Below, piece by piece: positions 34,876-43,793 of a DNA stretch of 64,000 bases. The notes beneath the pieces are model-generated. The model saw only the letters and a list, made by a program, of their open reading frames with translations. It was not told the origin of the DNA and did no database searches. The DNA comes from an uncultured Flavobacteriales bacterium. GTDB taxonomy: Bacteria; Bacteroidota; Bacteroidia; Flavobacteriales; Crocinitomicaceae. The DNA lies in NCBI GenBank assembly GCA_946480815.1, contig CAMLLB010000001.1, positions 1 to 64,000 on the forward strand, read 5' to 3'. Made by a program: the position numbers and the translations under genes. Positions within the stretch are counted from its first letter, which is position 1. Every line of letters starts with the position of its first letter.

Positions 34876-35994
34876 TTATTCGATTGTTTTTTTGCCGGAT
34901 TCCTGGATAATCCGCATATCCCGTTGCGGATAAGGGATCTTGATCTTGTAATGACGGAACAAGCGATCAATCTCAAAACGTATTTCGGATTTATACACAT
35001 TGATATCCCAACTTTGATCCGCCCAGAACATGATCTCCATGTGAAGTCCATTTTCCCCAAAATCGTTCAGACGAACATCTACACCCTTCGTTTTGTGGAC
35101 TTTCGGATGACTGAGAACGGCCTGTTTCAAAATTTCGCTTACCAAATGCGTATCGCTTCCATAAGCAACAGTTACAGGAAGACGGAAACGGGAAAGCGTA
35201 CTTCCGTGGCTCCAGTTTTCAATGTATTCTTGGGTCAGTTTTGCATTGGGAACAATCAGGATATTGCCATCCCGGGTTTCTATTTGAGTAGTGCGAACAT
35301 TGATACGGATAATTTTTGCAACCATCGGTTCGGAAGACTTTCCATCATTGAATTCCACTACATCGCCCACACGGATACTTCCTTCGAAAAGCAATACGAA
35401 ACCCGAGAACATGTCTTTGAAAACGTCTTGCAATCCCAATCCCAAACCAACCAATAAAGCAGCCGAACCTCCGAGGAATAATTTGGCATCTACGTCAAGT
35501 GCAACCAAGATGCAGAAGAAAGCCAATACATTGATAACATATTTGGCAACTTGTGTATAGACGTATTCGGTACCGATTTCTGCAATTTTCTGTTTTTTGA
35601 AGCGGCGCTGAATGAACAAGCGGACAACATTCAGGGTAACGCGGGCCCCGAAAATGATCAAAATAACATAAATAACATTTTCAAAACTAACCTTGATCTT
35701 GGGAGTGTCAATGAAATGATAATCCAGGAATTCCTTGAACGTGACTCCCTCGTTGTTGATATTGAAACACTTAATGGAAATATAAGCCGCAAGCGCAAAT
35801 CCACTTTGACTCAACAATTTCAGCCAGGTCGCTTTTCGTCCCTCCAAATGGATGTTTGCTGAAGTCAGATAGCGTTTTACTGATCGATAAATGAGCTTTT
35901 TGGCAACGTATGCCAGGAAAAAAGAAACAGCAATGATAAGGATGTTCAAATAACAAACCTTGATCAAACCAAGTGTGAATTTGGTTTCTAACAT
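34876..35994 (-). CDS. MscS family mechanosensitive ion channel
   Basis: The 372-residue protein has N-terminal membrane helices (CYLNILIIAVSFFLAYVAKKLIYRS, NVIYVILIIFGARVTLNVVRLF, VINVLAFFCILVALDVD), the pore helix and hinge LFLGGSAALLVGLGLGLQDVFKDMFSGFVLLFEG, then the beta domain IRVGDVVEFNDGKSSEPMVAKIIRINVRTTQIETRDGNILIVPNAKL and a C-terminal alpha/beta domain. It opens on hypo-osmotic shock. It ends a tight pair with dnaG: the dnaG stop is 2 bases upstream of its ATG. Confidence 0.94.
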   Translation of the reverse strand: MLETKFTLGLIKVCYLNILIIAVSFFLAYVAKKLIYRSVKRYLTSANIHLEGRKATWLKLLSQSGFALAAYISIKCFNINNEGVTFKEFLDYHFIDTPKIKVSFENVIYVILIIFGARVTLNVVRLFIQRRFKKQKIAEIGTEYVYTQVAKYVINVLAFFCILVALDVDAKLFLGGSAALLVGLGLGLQDVFKDMFSGFVLLFEGSIRVGDVVEFNDGKSSEPMVAKIIRINVRTTQIETRDGNILIVPNAKLTQEYIENWSHGSTLSRFRLPVTVAYGSDTHLVSEILKQAVLSHPKVHKTKGVDVRLNDFGENGLHMEIMFWADQSWDINVYKSEIRFEIDRLFRHYKIKIPYPQRDMRIIQESGKKTIE

Positions 35995-35996
35995 CT

Positions 35997-37979
35997 TTAA
36001 TGAATAATGGTTTGGTTCAACTTCCCTGCGATGGACATTTTAACCCGTTCCAAAACAATTTGCTCGGATAATAAATCCTGGAATTGTTCTTCGGTAATAT
36101 TTTCAGCCAAATCATTTAACTCCTTTTGAATTTGTTCAATGCGTTGCATGACACGTAATTTCTTGAAAGCATAAATGGCATTCATGACCGTACTTTTCAG
36201 CTTGTCAATCTCACGGTTGGTATCTACACTGTATTTTAAAAGCCACTGTGGACTCAACTCGTATTGCTCAGTCTCAATTTCCGTAATTAGTTGTACAATT
36301 TCCGGGTTTTCGTGACGTAACCAAAATGAAACCTTGTATAAGGTTTTGGAAGCCAATCCATCAACGATTTGCTGATAGATTTCCTGGAAAATAGGATATT
36401 GAAAAGTTAACTCGTCTTTCGCCAGTTCGTGGTTGATCAATTCCGCAACACTTACTTCAACGGTATGCGTCACCCCATGTTCATCAATGTGATCTGTTGT
36501 GATAGCAAAAACTCCGTATTTCACCAAAACCCGTGTCAATTCATGCTCTTCACGCGCATAAGGAGCTTTTACTTCAGTAGCTGTGATTGACTGCGGAGTA
36601 GGTTCTGTAAACGTGTCCGTCAATGAAGGATTCGAAGCAATCATTGGCTCATCCAGCTCTTTTGAAAGCTGGTTTTTGCGCAATTTGTTCAGTTCGTTAA
36701 TCACGATACTTTCATCGAACCCGAAAACACGCGCAATTTCCGTTGTGAATACAGACCGGGTAATTTGATCGGGAATCAGTGCGATGGATTGGACCACGTC
36801 ACGGATAATCTGTGCTTTTTGAAGCAGATCGTTTCCTCCATCAGCAAGCAGCATAGAAGTCTTGAAGCTTACGAAATCCTGCGTATTGGCTTTGATGAAA
36901 TCCATCAATTCCGTTGTGCTGACTTTCTTGGAATAGGAATCCGGGTCGTCTCCATCCGGAAAAAGCACCACTTTCACATTCATTCCTTCTTCCAGGATCA
37001 GGTCAATTCCGCGGAAAGAGGCTTTGATTCCGGCTGCATCACCATCGTAAAGGATCGTGATGTTCTGCGTATACCGCTTGATTAAGCGGATCTGTTCTTT
37101 CGTTAATGATGTTCCGGAAGAAGCAACCGAATTGGCAACTCCGGCCTGGTGCATCGAAATCACATCCGTATATCCTTCACACAGGAAACAATTATCGTAT
37201 TTGACGATATCCCCTTTCGCGAAGTACAGTCCGTACAAGATCTCACTCTTGTTGTAAATGATACTTTCGGGAGAGTTGAAGTATTTGGCTACTTTTTTGT
37301 CTGTGATCAGGGTCCGTCCTCCAAATCCCAAAACACGGCCTGAGATGGAATGAATAGGAAACATCACACGGCCGCGGAAGAAGTCGAAACTGCGCTCTTC
37401 CTTAGTTCTGGTTAATCCGACGGATTCCAGGTATTCTTTTTTGTATCCTTTTTTTAAAGCCGCTTTGGTAAAATCGTCACCGGAATTCAAACAATATCCT
37501 AATTGGAATTTCTTGATTATATCCGCTCTGAATCCACGCTCTTCAAAATAGGAGAGACCGATATTCTGGCCTTCTTGGGTCTCATGCATGTTATGCAGGA
37601 AGTGTTCCTTGGCGAATTCATTGATGATGTACAAACTTTCGCGTTCGGTAACGGCAGCCATTTCCTCTGCAGTTTGCGGTTTATCTTCAGGAACCTGAAT
37701 GCCGTATTTGTCTGCCAGCCATTTGAGTGCTTCCGGATAAGAAAAGTGTTCTTTTTCCATCAGAAAACTGACCACAGTTCCCCCTTTTCCGGAAGAAAAG
37801 CATTTGAAGATCTGTTTTGCAGGAGAAACCATGAATGAAGGTGATTTCTCATCCACGAACGGGCTCAAACCTTTCAGGTTCGATCCGGATTTTTTTAGGT
37901 TTACAAATTCCCCGATCACCTCTTCAATGCGAGCTGTCTGCATGATTTCATCAATGATATGCGGAGGAATTCGTGACAT
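35997..37979 (-). CDS. dnaG: DNA primase DnaG with degenerate zinc-binding site
   Basis: The 660-residue protein makes RNA primers at the replication fork. The N-terminal zinc domain is recognisable (VIGEFVNLKKSGSNLKGLSPF, then FMVSPAKQIFKCFSSGKGGTVVSFL) but three of four expected zinc ligands are changed: Ser39 for Cys, Val42 for His and Ser63 for the last Cys; only Cys60 remains. The TOPRIM core is intact (NCFLCEGYTDVISMHQAGV, ILYDGDAAGIKA, LFPDGDDPDSY). The C-terminal helicase-binding region (about 440-660) is divergent. It is followed by an mscS-like gene 2 bases away. Confidence 0.96.
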   Translation of the reverse strand: MSRIPPHIIDEIMQTARIEEVIGEFVNLKKSGSNLKGLSPFVDEKSPSFMVSPAKQIFKCFSSGKGGTVVSFLMEKEHFSYPEALKWLADKYGIQVPEDKPQTAEEMAAVTERESLYIINEFAKEHFLHNMHETQEGQNIGLSYFEERGFRADIIKKFQLGYCLNSGDDFTKAALKKGYKKEYLESVGLTRTKEERSFDFFRGRVMFPIHSISGRVLGFGGRTLITDKKVAKYFNSPESIIYNKSEILYGLYFAKGDIVKYDNCFLCEGYTDVISMHQAGVANSVASSGTSLTKEQIRLIKRYTQNITILYDGDAAGIKASFRGIDLILEEGMNVKVVLFPDGDDPDSYSKKVSTTELMDFIKANTQDFVSFKTSMLLADGGNDLLQKAQIIRDVVQSIALIPDQITRSVFTTEIARVFGFDESIVINELNKLRKNQLSKELDEPMIASNPSLTDTFTEPTPQSITATEVKAPYAREEHELTRVLVKYGVFAITTDHIDEHGVTHTVEVSVAELINHELAKDELTFQYPIFQEIYQQIVDGLASKTLYKVSFWLRHENPEIVQLITEIETEQYELSPQWLLKYSVDTNREIDKLKSTVMNAIYAFKKLRVMQRIEQIQKELNDLAENITEEQFQDLLSEQIVLERVKMSIAGKLNQTIIH

Positions 37980-38076
37980 GTTGTTTTTATATTCTTTTAT
38001 CTGCGTTTCGTCAAAAGTGTTGCTTAAATTTTAACTGCGCTAATGCTTGTTTTTTCGACCAGCCGCGGCTGATCTC

Positions 38077-38496
38077 TTACTGGATAATTTCTTTGTTTCC
38101 GTAATCTTTTTCTGAGATGATCGTTCCGTCTTCTTTGTAGAATTTCCACAAACCGGACTCCACATCCATATTGAACTCACCGGTATAACGCATAGCGCCG
38201 CTTGGGTAACGAACAAATATAAACCCGTGTTTTTTTCCATTCACGTATTCGGTCATAGAAAGCTCATTCCCACGTTCATCATAAAAGAACCAACGTCCGT
38301 TTCGCAGGCTGTGATCATCTTGTGGCCCTTTAAATTTAATGGCTTTTCTTCCCGGATAATATTCGGTGTAAATTCCATTTTTTATTTCTACCAGGTCGTT
38401 AGCAGTTTCTTTTTTGGGAGCTTTTTTTTCTTCTCCGCAACTGCTTACTGTTAATGAAATAGAGGCAATTAAAATAAGACCAAGAATTTGTTTCAT
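38077..38496 (-). CDS. Lipoprotein with MORN-like (YwqK-type) repeats
   Basis: The 139-residue protein has a lipoprotein signal ending SLTVSSCGEE (lipobox Cys near 20). The mature part contains MORN-like repeats: NGIYTEYYPG, NGRWFFYDERGNELSMTEYVNGKKHG, MRYTGEFNMDVESGLWKFYKEDGTIISEKDY. Such proteins are sometimes annotated as YwqK-family antitoxins, but no toxin partner is seen here and I would not use that label. It is probably an outer-membrane or periplasmic lipoprotein of unknown function. A TATCTTTG promoter box lies at 38515-38522. Confidence 0.83.
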   Translation of the reverse strand: MKQILGLILIASISLTVSSCGEEKKAPKKETANDLVEIKNGIYTEYYPGRKAIKFKGPQDDHSLRNGRWFFYDERGNELSMTEYVNGKKHGFIFVRYPSGAMRYTGEFNMDVESGLWKFYKEDGTIISEKDYGNKEIIQ

Positions 38497-38514
38497 GTTG
38501 TTTTAATATTCGTT

Positions 38515-38522
38515 CAAAGATA
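38515..38522 (-). promoter_or_regulatory. -7 box TATCTTTG
   Basis: Minus-strand exact match to TAnnTTTG, 18 bases before the lipoprotein ATG at 38496. Confidence 0.55.
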
Positions 38523-38570
38523 CTTAAGTTTTATCTTTTTTAGAACGTAAATTTTTTGAAAACAGTTGAC

Positions 38571-38642
38571 ACTTCGACTACGCTCAGTGTACGTTTTATT
38601 TCTGAGGTTATGATGACTAAGGAGACTGAGCGTAGCCGAAGT
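38571..38642. repeat. Inverted repeat, ACTTCGACTACGCTCAGT type
   Basis: Arms of 18 bases at 38571-38588 and 38625-38642, complementary except at one position, around a 36-base spacer. It lies just past the polyprenyl synthase gene. A related unit is at 39677 and a half copy at 26756. Confidence 0.8.
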
Positions 38643-38646
38643 CACC

Positions 38647-39615
38647 TTATTTATCTCGTGTAACGGTATATTCTACCAAACCGATCAGTGCTCTTTTTGA
38701 TTCTGAATCAGGGATGTCCGTTAATAGATCAAGGGCTTCTGTTTTGAGTTCGATCATGCGTTTATGTGCATATTCGATCCCGCCGGCTGCAATGACCAAT
38801 TGGATGGCACGCTGCACGTATTTTTTTTCCTCGTTGTGATTTTTCACGATGTTCATCAATTCCTTGCGGACTGCTTTGTCGCTGTGTTGTAAAGCATAAA
38901 TCAACGGAAGCGTCATTTTGCGTTCACGAATATCATTCCCGGTTGGTTTACCGATATTTCCCGGAGTTCCGTAATCGAAAATATCGTCTTTCACCTGGAA
39001 TGCCAATCCGACGAGTTCCCCAAAACGGCGCATGCGGTCGGCCATATCTTCCCGGTCTACAGATGCTGCTGCGGATTCGCAAACGGTTGCTATTAAGCTG
39101 GCGGTTTTCTGACGGATGACCTCGAAATAAACTTCTTCGGTAATATCCAGTTTGCGCGCCTTTTCAATCTGGAGCAATTCTCCCTCACTCATTTCACGCA
39201 CTGCCCGGGCTACGATCTGGAGTGCCCGTACATTATCATTTTCCAATGAATGAAGCAAAACACGCGAAAGCATGTAATCTCCCACCAAAACGGCAATTTT
39301 ATTCTTCCATAATGCATTTACGGAAAAGAAACCACGGCGTTCGTTTGCGTCGTCAACTACATCGTCGTGAACCAACGTTGCTGTGTGCAATAATTCAACC
39401 AGGGAAGCGCTTTGATACGTTTTTTCATTGATTTCGCCCAACATTTTAGCTGTCAGAAACAGGAACATCGGACGCATCTGTTTTCCTTTTCTTCGAATGA
39501 TGTAATGGGTGATTTTATCCAGTAAAGGAACCTTTGATTTCATACTCTCATGGAAGCGAACCTCGAACAATTTCATTTCCGTTTCGATGGGCGCTAGAAT
39601 CTCCTGAACTGTCAT
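38647..39615 (-). CDS. Trans-polyprenyl diphosphate synthase
   Basis: The 322-residue enzyme extends allylic diphosphates with isopentenyl diphosphate to give the long chain used for menaquinone or a related lipid. Both Asp-rich motifs are present: LVHDDVVDDANERRG (first, DDxxD) and VGLAFQVKDDIFDYG (second). The flanking GKQMRPMFLFLTAKML and GNDIRERKMTLPLIYAL blocks are typical of octaprenyl/solanesyl diphosphate synthases. The TAAATTTG box at 39621-39628 lies 5 bases from the ATG, so the mRNA is probably leaderless. The product chain length cannot be told. Confidence 0.94.
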   Translation of the reverse strand: MTVQEILAPIETEMKLFEVRFHESMKSKVPLLDKITHYIIRRKGKQMRPMFLFLTAKMLGEINEKTYQSASLVELLHTATLVHDDVVDDANERRGFFSVNALWKNKIAVLVGDYMLSRVLLHSLENDNVRALQIVARAVREMSEGELLQIEKARKLDITEEVYFEVIRQKTASLIATVCESAAASVDREDMADRMRRFGELVGLAFQVKDDIFDYGTPGNIGKPTGNDIRERKMTLPLIYALQHSDKAVRKELMNIVKNHNEEKKYVQRAIQLVIAAGGIEYAHKRMIELKTEALDLLTDIPDSESKRALIGLVEYTVTRDK

Positions 39616-39620
39616 GAATA

Positions 39621-39628
39621 CAAATTTA
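39621..39628 (-). promoter_or_regulatory. -7 box TAAATTTG five bases before the synthase ATG
   Basis: Exact TAnnTTTG match on the minus strand. TTTTG sequences lie 15 and 22 bases upstream as possible -33 elements. The short spacing to the ATG predicts a leaderless mRNA. Confidence 0.6.
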
Positions 39629-39676
39629 CTTTAATTCAAAATGCAAAATTCAAAATGCAAAAATAAATGAAAAGGA

Positions 39677-39781
39677 ACTTCGACTACGCTCAGTTACCTT
39701 TTCGAGTTTTTAGTATTGTACAATGAGTTTATAGCAGGGGATATAGTGTTAAGGTGACTGAGTCCCGAAGTTTCGGGAAAG
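39677..39781. repeat. Second ACTTCGACTACGCTCAGT-type inverted repeat
   Basis: The left arm (39677-39698) repeats that at 38571. The right side has GGTGACTGAG matching the CTCAGTTACC end, but its tip is replaced by a small palindrome TCCCGAAGTTTCGGGA (39763-39778). Confidence 0.65.
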
Positions 39782-39788
39782 GCACGAG

Positions 39789-40868
39789 TTACGAAACCTT
39801 CAAAACCCGCTTATCGATCATCTTGTTTTTGTTCGCCAATTGCCCGCAAGCTGCATCAATGTCTTTTCCGCGACTGCGTCGAACATTCACGATGAGGTTG
39901 CATTTTTCTTCCAGGAAACGTGCAAAATCATCAACTTTTTGGCGATCTGCCTGGCGGTATTCTCCGTGGTCGATCGGATTGTATTCAATGATATTGATCT
40001 TACATGGAACTACTTTTGCAAAATCTGCCAGTTCCCTTGCATCTTCTAATCCGTCATTGAAATCCTTGAAAATAATGTATTCGAAAGTAACGCGTGATCC
40101 GGTTTTCTCATGGAAATAGACCAAAGCCTCGGAAAGTGCTTCCAGGTTATTGGTATCATTAATGTCCATGATTTTTGAACGCTTGGTATCGTTTGCAGCA
40201 TGCAGTGAAAGTGCCAGGTTGAATTTTACCTGGTCGTCTCCCAGTTTTTTGATCATTTTCGCAATTCCTGCGGTTGACACTGTAATTCGTTTCGGAGACA
40301 TTCCTAAACCGTTCTCGTCCGTAAGGATTTCCGTACTGCGAACCACGTTTTTGTAGTTCAGCAAAGGTTCACCCATTCCCATGTAAACGATATTGGAAAG
40401 GTTGGTGTTATATTTATCCGTTGCCAGATTCTTCAGGTAGACAACCTGGTCAACGATTTCTCCTGCGCTTAGGTTCCGCATCATTTTTAATCGGCCGGTT
40501 GCACAAAATGCGCAGGATAAGCTGCATCCGACCTGGGAAGAAATACAAGCTGTCATGCGGGAAGTTGTCGGGATCAGAACTCCTTCGATCACTTGCGACT
40601 GTCCTTCAATTCCAAAAGCGCATTTGATGGTTTTATCGCTTGAAACCTGCTGGTCCTCAACGGTAATCCCATCGAAATAGAAATTCTCCTGTAATTTTTC
40701 CTGCAGGCTTTTTCCAATATTTGCCATGGCCTGGAAGTCGTGCACATTTTTCTTCCAAATCCAGTCATAAACCTGTTTTGCACGGAATGCAGGTTCCCCG
40801 AATGCAACGATGGCTGCTTTCAGTTCTTCCGGGTTTAAATTTCTGATATTGATCAATTTGGATGACAT
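39789..40868 (-). CDS. rlmN: Dual-specificity rRNA/tRNA adenine C2 methyltransferase RlmN
   Basis: The 359-residue radical SAM enzyme methylates C2 of adenosine in 23S rRNA and some tRNAs. The iron-sulfur motif CSLSCAFCATG gives CxxxCxxC (about 115-125). Other family blocks are YDWIWKKNVHDFQAMANIGK, SSQVGC, NIVYMGMGEPLLNY and VSTAGIAKMI. The second catalytic cysteine is present near the end in DIDAACGQLANK. A TATCTTTG promoter box is at 40888-40895. Confidence 0.96.
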   Translation of the reverse strand: MSSKLINIRNLNPEELKAAIVAFGEPAFRAKQVYDWIWKKNVHDFQAMANIGKSLQEKLQENFYFDGITVEDQQVSSDKTIKCAFGIEGQSQVIEGVLIPTTSRMTACISSQVGCSLSCAFCATGRLKMMRNLSAGEIVDQVVYLKNLATDKYNTNLSNIVYMGMGEPLLNYKNVVRSTEILTDENGLGMSPKRITVSTAGIAKMIKKLGDDQVKFNLALSLHAANDTKRSKIMDINDTNNLEALSEALVYFHEKTGSRVTFEYIIFKDFNDGLEDARELADFAKVVPCKINIIEYNPIDHGEYRQADRQKVDDFARFLEEKCNLIVNVRRSRGKDIDAACGQLANKNKMIDKRVLKVS

Positions 40869-40887
40869 GCTAACTTCATTGAAGGCA

Positions 40888-40895
40888 CAAAGATA
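40888..40895 (-). promoter_or_regulatory. -7 box TATCTTTG for rlmN
   Basis: Minus-strand exact TAnnTTTG match, 19 bases before the rlmN ATG. Confidence 0.5.
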
Positions 40896-40933
40896 CGGTA
40901 CTTTTTGTGGATATTCCCGGAAAATTCGGGAAC

Positions 40934-42811
40934 TTACAATTTTTTATAATCTTCGTAAAGCGTATTCAAGAAGTAAGAACAGTTTTTCTCTGCTTGTTTG
41001 AAGTCTTTTCGATCTTTAAATGTATCGTCTCCCACAATCTTCTGTTCCATGTAATAAGTGAAATTCCCTTTGTCTGTTCCCCAGCCATATCCGCGAATAA
41101 TTGCATGAAATGCAAATTGCGGAACTTTCGGGTTCATCAAATCCTTGCTGTAAGGATAACGGGCAGGCTGTCCCTTCATCTGGTAGATTAACGTTGCAGC
41201 AATATCTGCTTGTGAGCCTACTACATCCATGCGTTTTCCGCGATATGAATTCTTGATCGGTTCTCCATAGAATAAAAGTGGAACGTGATAGAATTTCCCT
41301 CTTCCCGGATCAACCATTCCCGGTGAAGCGTGTCCATGATCCGCAACGAAAACAAACAAGGTGTTTTTATACCATGGCTGTTTCTTACAGTTTTTGATGA
41401 ATTCTCCCAGACATTCGTCTGCATAAACCAGTGAATTCATGAAATCGGCTTCTTCACCCGTAAAATGTTTTCCTTTTTTAGTCGCGGCTGGCTGATCATA
41501 TGGTGCATGCGTACTTCCTGTAAAAGCACATTGTAAGAAGGGCTTTTTGTTTTTATTAATCTCTCTGATCAGGAATTTGTACAAATCACGATCGTAAAAA
41601 TTGAGTTTTCCACGTGGAAGATCGGAAGGAAAATCAGATTCATCCTTTACCACGTCGAAACCATGGTCCATAAAATATCCACCGATGTTTCCGTATTTTA
41701 AATCACCGCTGAAAATGTAGGAACTGTGATAACCCCAGGATTCCATGTCTTCATTCAGGCAATGCAGTTTCCGGTGTTTTTCAGGCTGCATGGAAATTGA
41801 AACTTCCGGCAAGGTATAGTGTCCGCTGAAAATACTTGAGTTCCCGATTTCGGATGTAGTTCCGGTGGCGTAAATATTGGTGAACAGCACTCCGCCTTTT
41901 GTCAGTTTGTCGAAATTCGGTGTAGCACCTTTGTTTGGTCCCAAACTACCGATTGCTTCCGCAGACCATCCTTCCAGTACAATAAATACCACATTTGGCC
42001 GGTTGTTTTCCAAAAAATAATTGTCGTGCTCTCTGGGATAACTATACCATTTTTCAACCTCCTGACGGGCTACTTTTTTATCCACCTTAGGGATAAAAGC
42101 GTCAATTTCCGAACGGTTATACAGCAGATAGCTTTTTCCAAAGAAATAAAGTGAGTTAATGGAAATGTCATTGACAACGGCTTTATTGGAATAACTTGCT
42201 GCGTTAATGTTCAAAGGAACAGGTTGAAAACCTCCACGAAGTGACAGGAAGAAACAGAAAACAGCAATGGAATAAGTAAGCGGTAAAGCCGACCATTCAA
42301 ACCAGTGTCTGACACTTGCTTTTTCGATAGGTTTTTTCTTAAAGAATTTACGAGAAAGGAAGATATAGATCGTCAATTGGATCAGAGCATATAAAATATA
42401 CCAAAAGATCATGGAGTAATTAGCGGTCCTTGCTACTTCATCCGGGTGTGATAAATGCATGAACACACGGGATGTCAGTTTGTGATTCCATTCACCATAT
42501 GCTACAATTTCACCGGATTGGACTAAAACAAGGAAAAGGATGGATGCAATTAGGGAGATCCGGAATAAACGTCCCCACCACTTCCAGTTTGTGTAGTATT
42601 GAAATAATCGAAACAGAAACGGAATTGTTGAAAGTCCGGCTGCTGTTGCCAGGTCCAAACGGAATGAATAGACAAAAGTAAGTAACCATTCTCCCCAACC
42701 CGCTTCTTTTAATTTCCCGAAATGATGGATTGAAAACAACACCCGGTGGATATCAAAACAGATGATCCAGAACAGAAGAAGTTTAAGTACATCGCGAAAG
42801 GGACGAAGCAT
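40934..42811 (-). CDS. LTA-synthase-like membrane sulfatase/phosphoglycerol transferase
   Basis: A 625-residue protein with five N-terminal membrane helices (about 1-210) and an extracytoplasmic alkaline-phosphatase-fold domain. The metal and nucleophile sites are present: NVVFIVLEGWSAEAIGSLG (Glu ligand), YATGTTSEIGNSS (Thr nucleophile), STHAPYDQPA, and NTLFVFVADHGHASPG (Asp-His ligands). The family transfers phosphoglycerol or phosphoethanolamine to glycans or lipids. Gram-negative members often modify envelope glycans; the target here is not known. A TAAATTTG box lies at 42831-42838. Confidence 0.92.
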   Translation of the reverse strand: MLRPFRDVLKLLLFWIICFDIHRVLFSIHHFGKLKEAGWGEWLLTFVYSFRLDLATAAGLSTIPFLFRLFQYYTNWKWWGRLFRISLIASILFLVLVQSGEIVAYGEWNHKLTSRVFMHLSHPDEVARTANYSMIFWYILYALIQLTIYIFLSRKFFKKKPIEKASVRHWFEWSALPLTYSIAVFCFFLSLRGGFQPVPLNINAASYSNKAVVNDISINSLYFFGKSYLLYNRSEIDAFIPKVDKKVARQEVEKWYSYPREHDNYFLENNRPNVVFIVLEGWSAEAIGSLGPNKGATPNFDKLTKGGVLFTNIYATGTTSEIGNSSIFSGHYTLPEVSISMQPEKHRKLHCLNEDMESWGYHSSYIFSGDLKYGNIGGYFMDHGFDVVKDESDFPSDLPRGKLNFYDRDLYKFLIREINKNKKPFLQCAFTGSTHAPYDQPAATKKGKHFTGEEADFMNSLVYADECLGEFIKNCKKQPWYKNTLFVFVADHGHASPGMVDPGRGKFYHVPLLFYGEPIKNSYRGKRMDVVGSQADIAATLIYQMKGQPARYPYSKDLMNPKVPQFAFHAIIRGYGWGTDKGNFTYYMEQKIVGDDTFKDRKDFKQAEKNCSYFLNTLYEDYKKL

Positions 42812-42830
42812 GTGATTTTGAAATGAGGTA

Positions 42831-42838
42831 CAAATTTA
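42831..42838 (-). promoter_or_regulatory. -7 box TAAATTTG
   Basis: Minus-strand exact match to TAnnTTTG, 19 bases before the sulfatase ATG at 42811. Confidence 0.5.
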
Positions 42839-43164
42839 GAGCTTATTTTTTATTTAGAGCGATTGGATGTTTTTTTACACGGAGGTCACATAAGGATGGT
42901 TAACCACGAAGGCAAGAGGGACACGAAGATTTATTTTCATGCAGGTGGAGAATTTGATTCTAATTAGACTTCGCAAGCTCAGTCAGGGATACTTAGACTG
43001 TTTTTTACCACAAACAGCAACGACTTAATTAATTGACTTCGGATTTCAAATTCGTAATTCGGCATTCGTAATTCGGAATTATTCTGTCAGTTTTCCTGTC
43101 ACCTTGTCCGTATTCTGTGCTGTGGCAAGGTAGTTGCCTGATTTGAATCAAAAAATTGACAATA
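42839..43164. other. Intergenic region upstream of grpE with interspersed repeats
   Basis: The gap between the divergent sulfatase and grpE genes holds a TTAACCACGAAGGCAAGAGG-type segment near 42900, a TTTACCACAAA segment near 43006 and a 24-base AT-rich repeat at 43050-43073 that recurs exactly at 49098-49121. No gene was found. TGTCAGTTTTCCTGTCA near 43086 might be a regulatory site for the chaperone genes, but this is only a guess. Confidence 0.45.
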
Positions 43165-43734
43165 ATGGCAGAAGAAGCAGTTCAAAACGAAGAATTTAAC
43201 CAGGATGCTGATGCAAAGAATCAGGAAAATCAGGATGAAACGGTGAACGAGCAAGTTGAAAACGCTGACAATTCGTCAGTAAATACAGATGCACCTTCAT
43301 CTGAAGACCAGATTGCGGCATTAAATGACAAGTATTTGCGCTTGTATTCGGAATTTGACAATTACCGTAAGCGAACCAACAAAGAGAAAATCGAATTGAT
43401 CTCAACTGCTAGTGCAGGGGTATTGAAAGATATGTTGTCAGTGATGGATGACTTTGAACGTGCTATCGCAAACAATGAGAATTCGGAAGATATTACGGCA
43501 GTGAAAGATGGCTTTAAACTGATTCATCATAAATTGAAAAACTTGTTGGAAGGAAAAGGATTGAAACAAATGGATGCAAAACACCAGGCGTTTGATTCAG
43601 ATTTGCATGAAGCGATTGCGAATGTTCCGGCACCATCCGAAGATTTAAAAGGAAAAATTATCGATGACGTAGAAAAAGGATATTACTTGAATGATAAAGT
43701 GATCCGTTTTGCGAAAGTGGTTGTTGGACAATAA
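43165..43734 (+). CDS. grpE: Nucleotide exchange factor GrpE
   Basis: The 189-residue protein releases ADP from DnaK. It has an acidic, disordered start (EEAVQNEEFNQDADAKNQEN), a long coiled coil (ALNDKYLRLYSEFDNYRKRTNKEKIEL) and the C-terminal beta domain (FDSDLHEAIANVPAPSEDLKGKIIDDVEKGYYLNDKVIRFAKVVVG). I use the ATG at 43165; a TTG 9 bases upstream is in frame. It is directly followed by dnaJ (60-base gap), a common pair in Bacteroidota. Confidence 0.95.
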   Translation: MAEEAVQNEEFNQDADAKNQENQDETVNEQVENADNSSVNTDAPSSEDQIAALNDKYLRLYSEFDNYRKRTNKEKIELISTASAGVLKDMLSVMDDFERAIANNENSEDITAVKDGFKLIHHKLKNLLEGKGLKQMDAKHQAFDSDLHEAIANVPAPSEDLKGKIIDDVEKGYYLNDKVIRFAKVVVGQ

Positions 43735-43793
43735 GAGGATTGAAGAAGGAAGATTCGAAAGAATCTTAAGTCTTAAATCTGTAATCAAAAAAT

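Noticed and set aside
37855..37900. tRNA-like GGTTCGATCC sequence
   Set aside because: It lies within the dnaG coding region and has no cloverleaf around it. No tRNA was found anywhere in the window.
38077..38496. Antitoxin label for the MORN-repeat lipoprotein
   Set aside because: Related proteins are sometimes called YwqK antitoxins, but this one has a lipoprotein signal and no toxin gene nearby.
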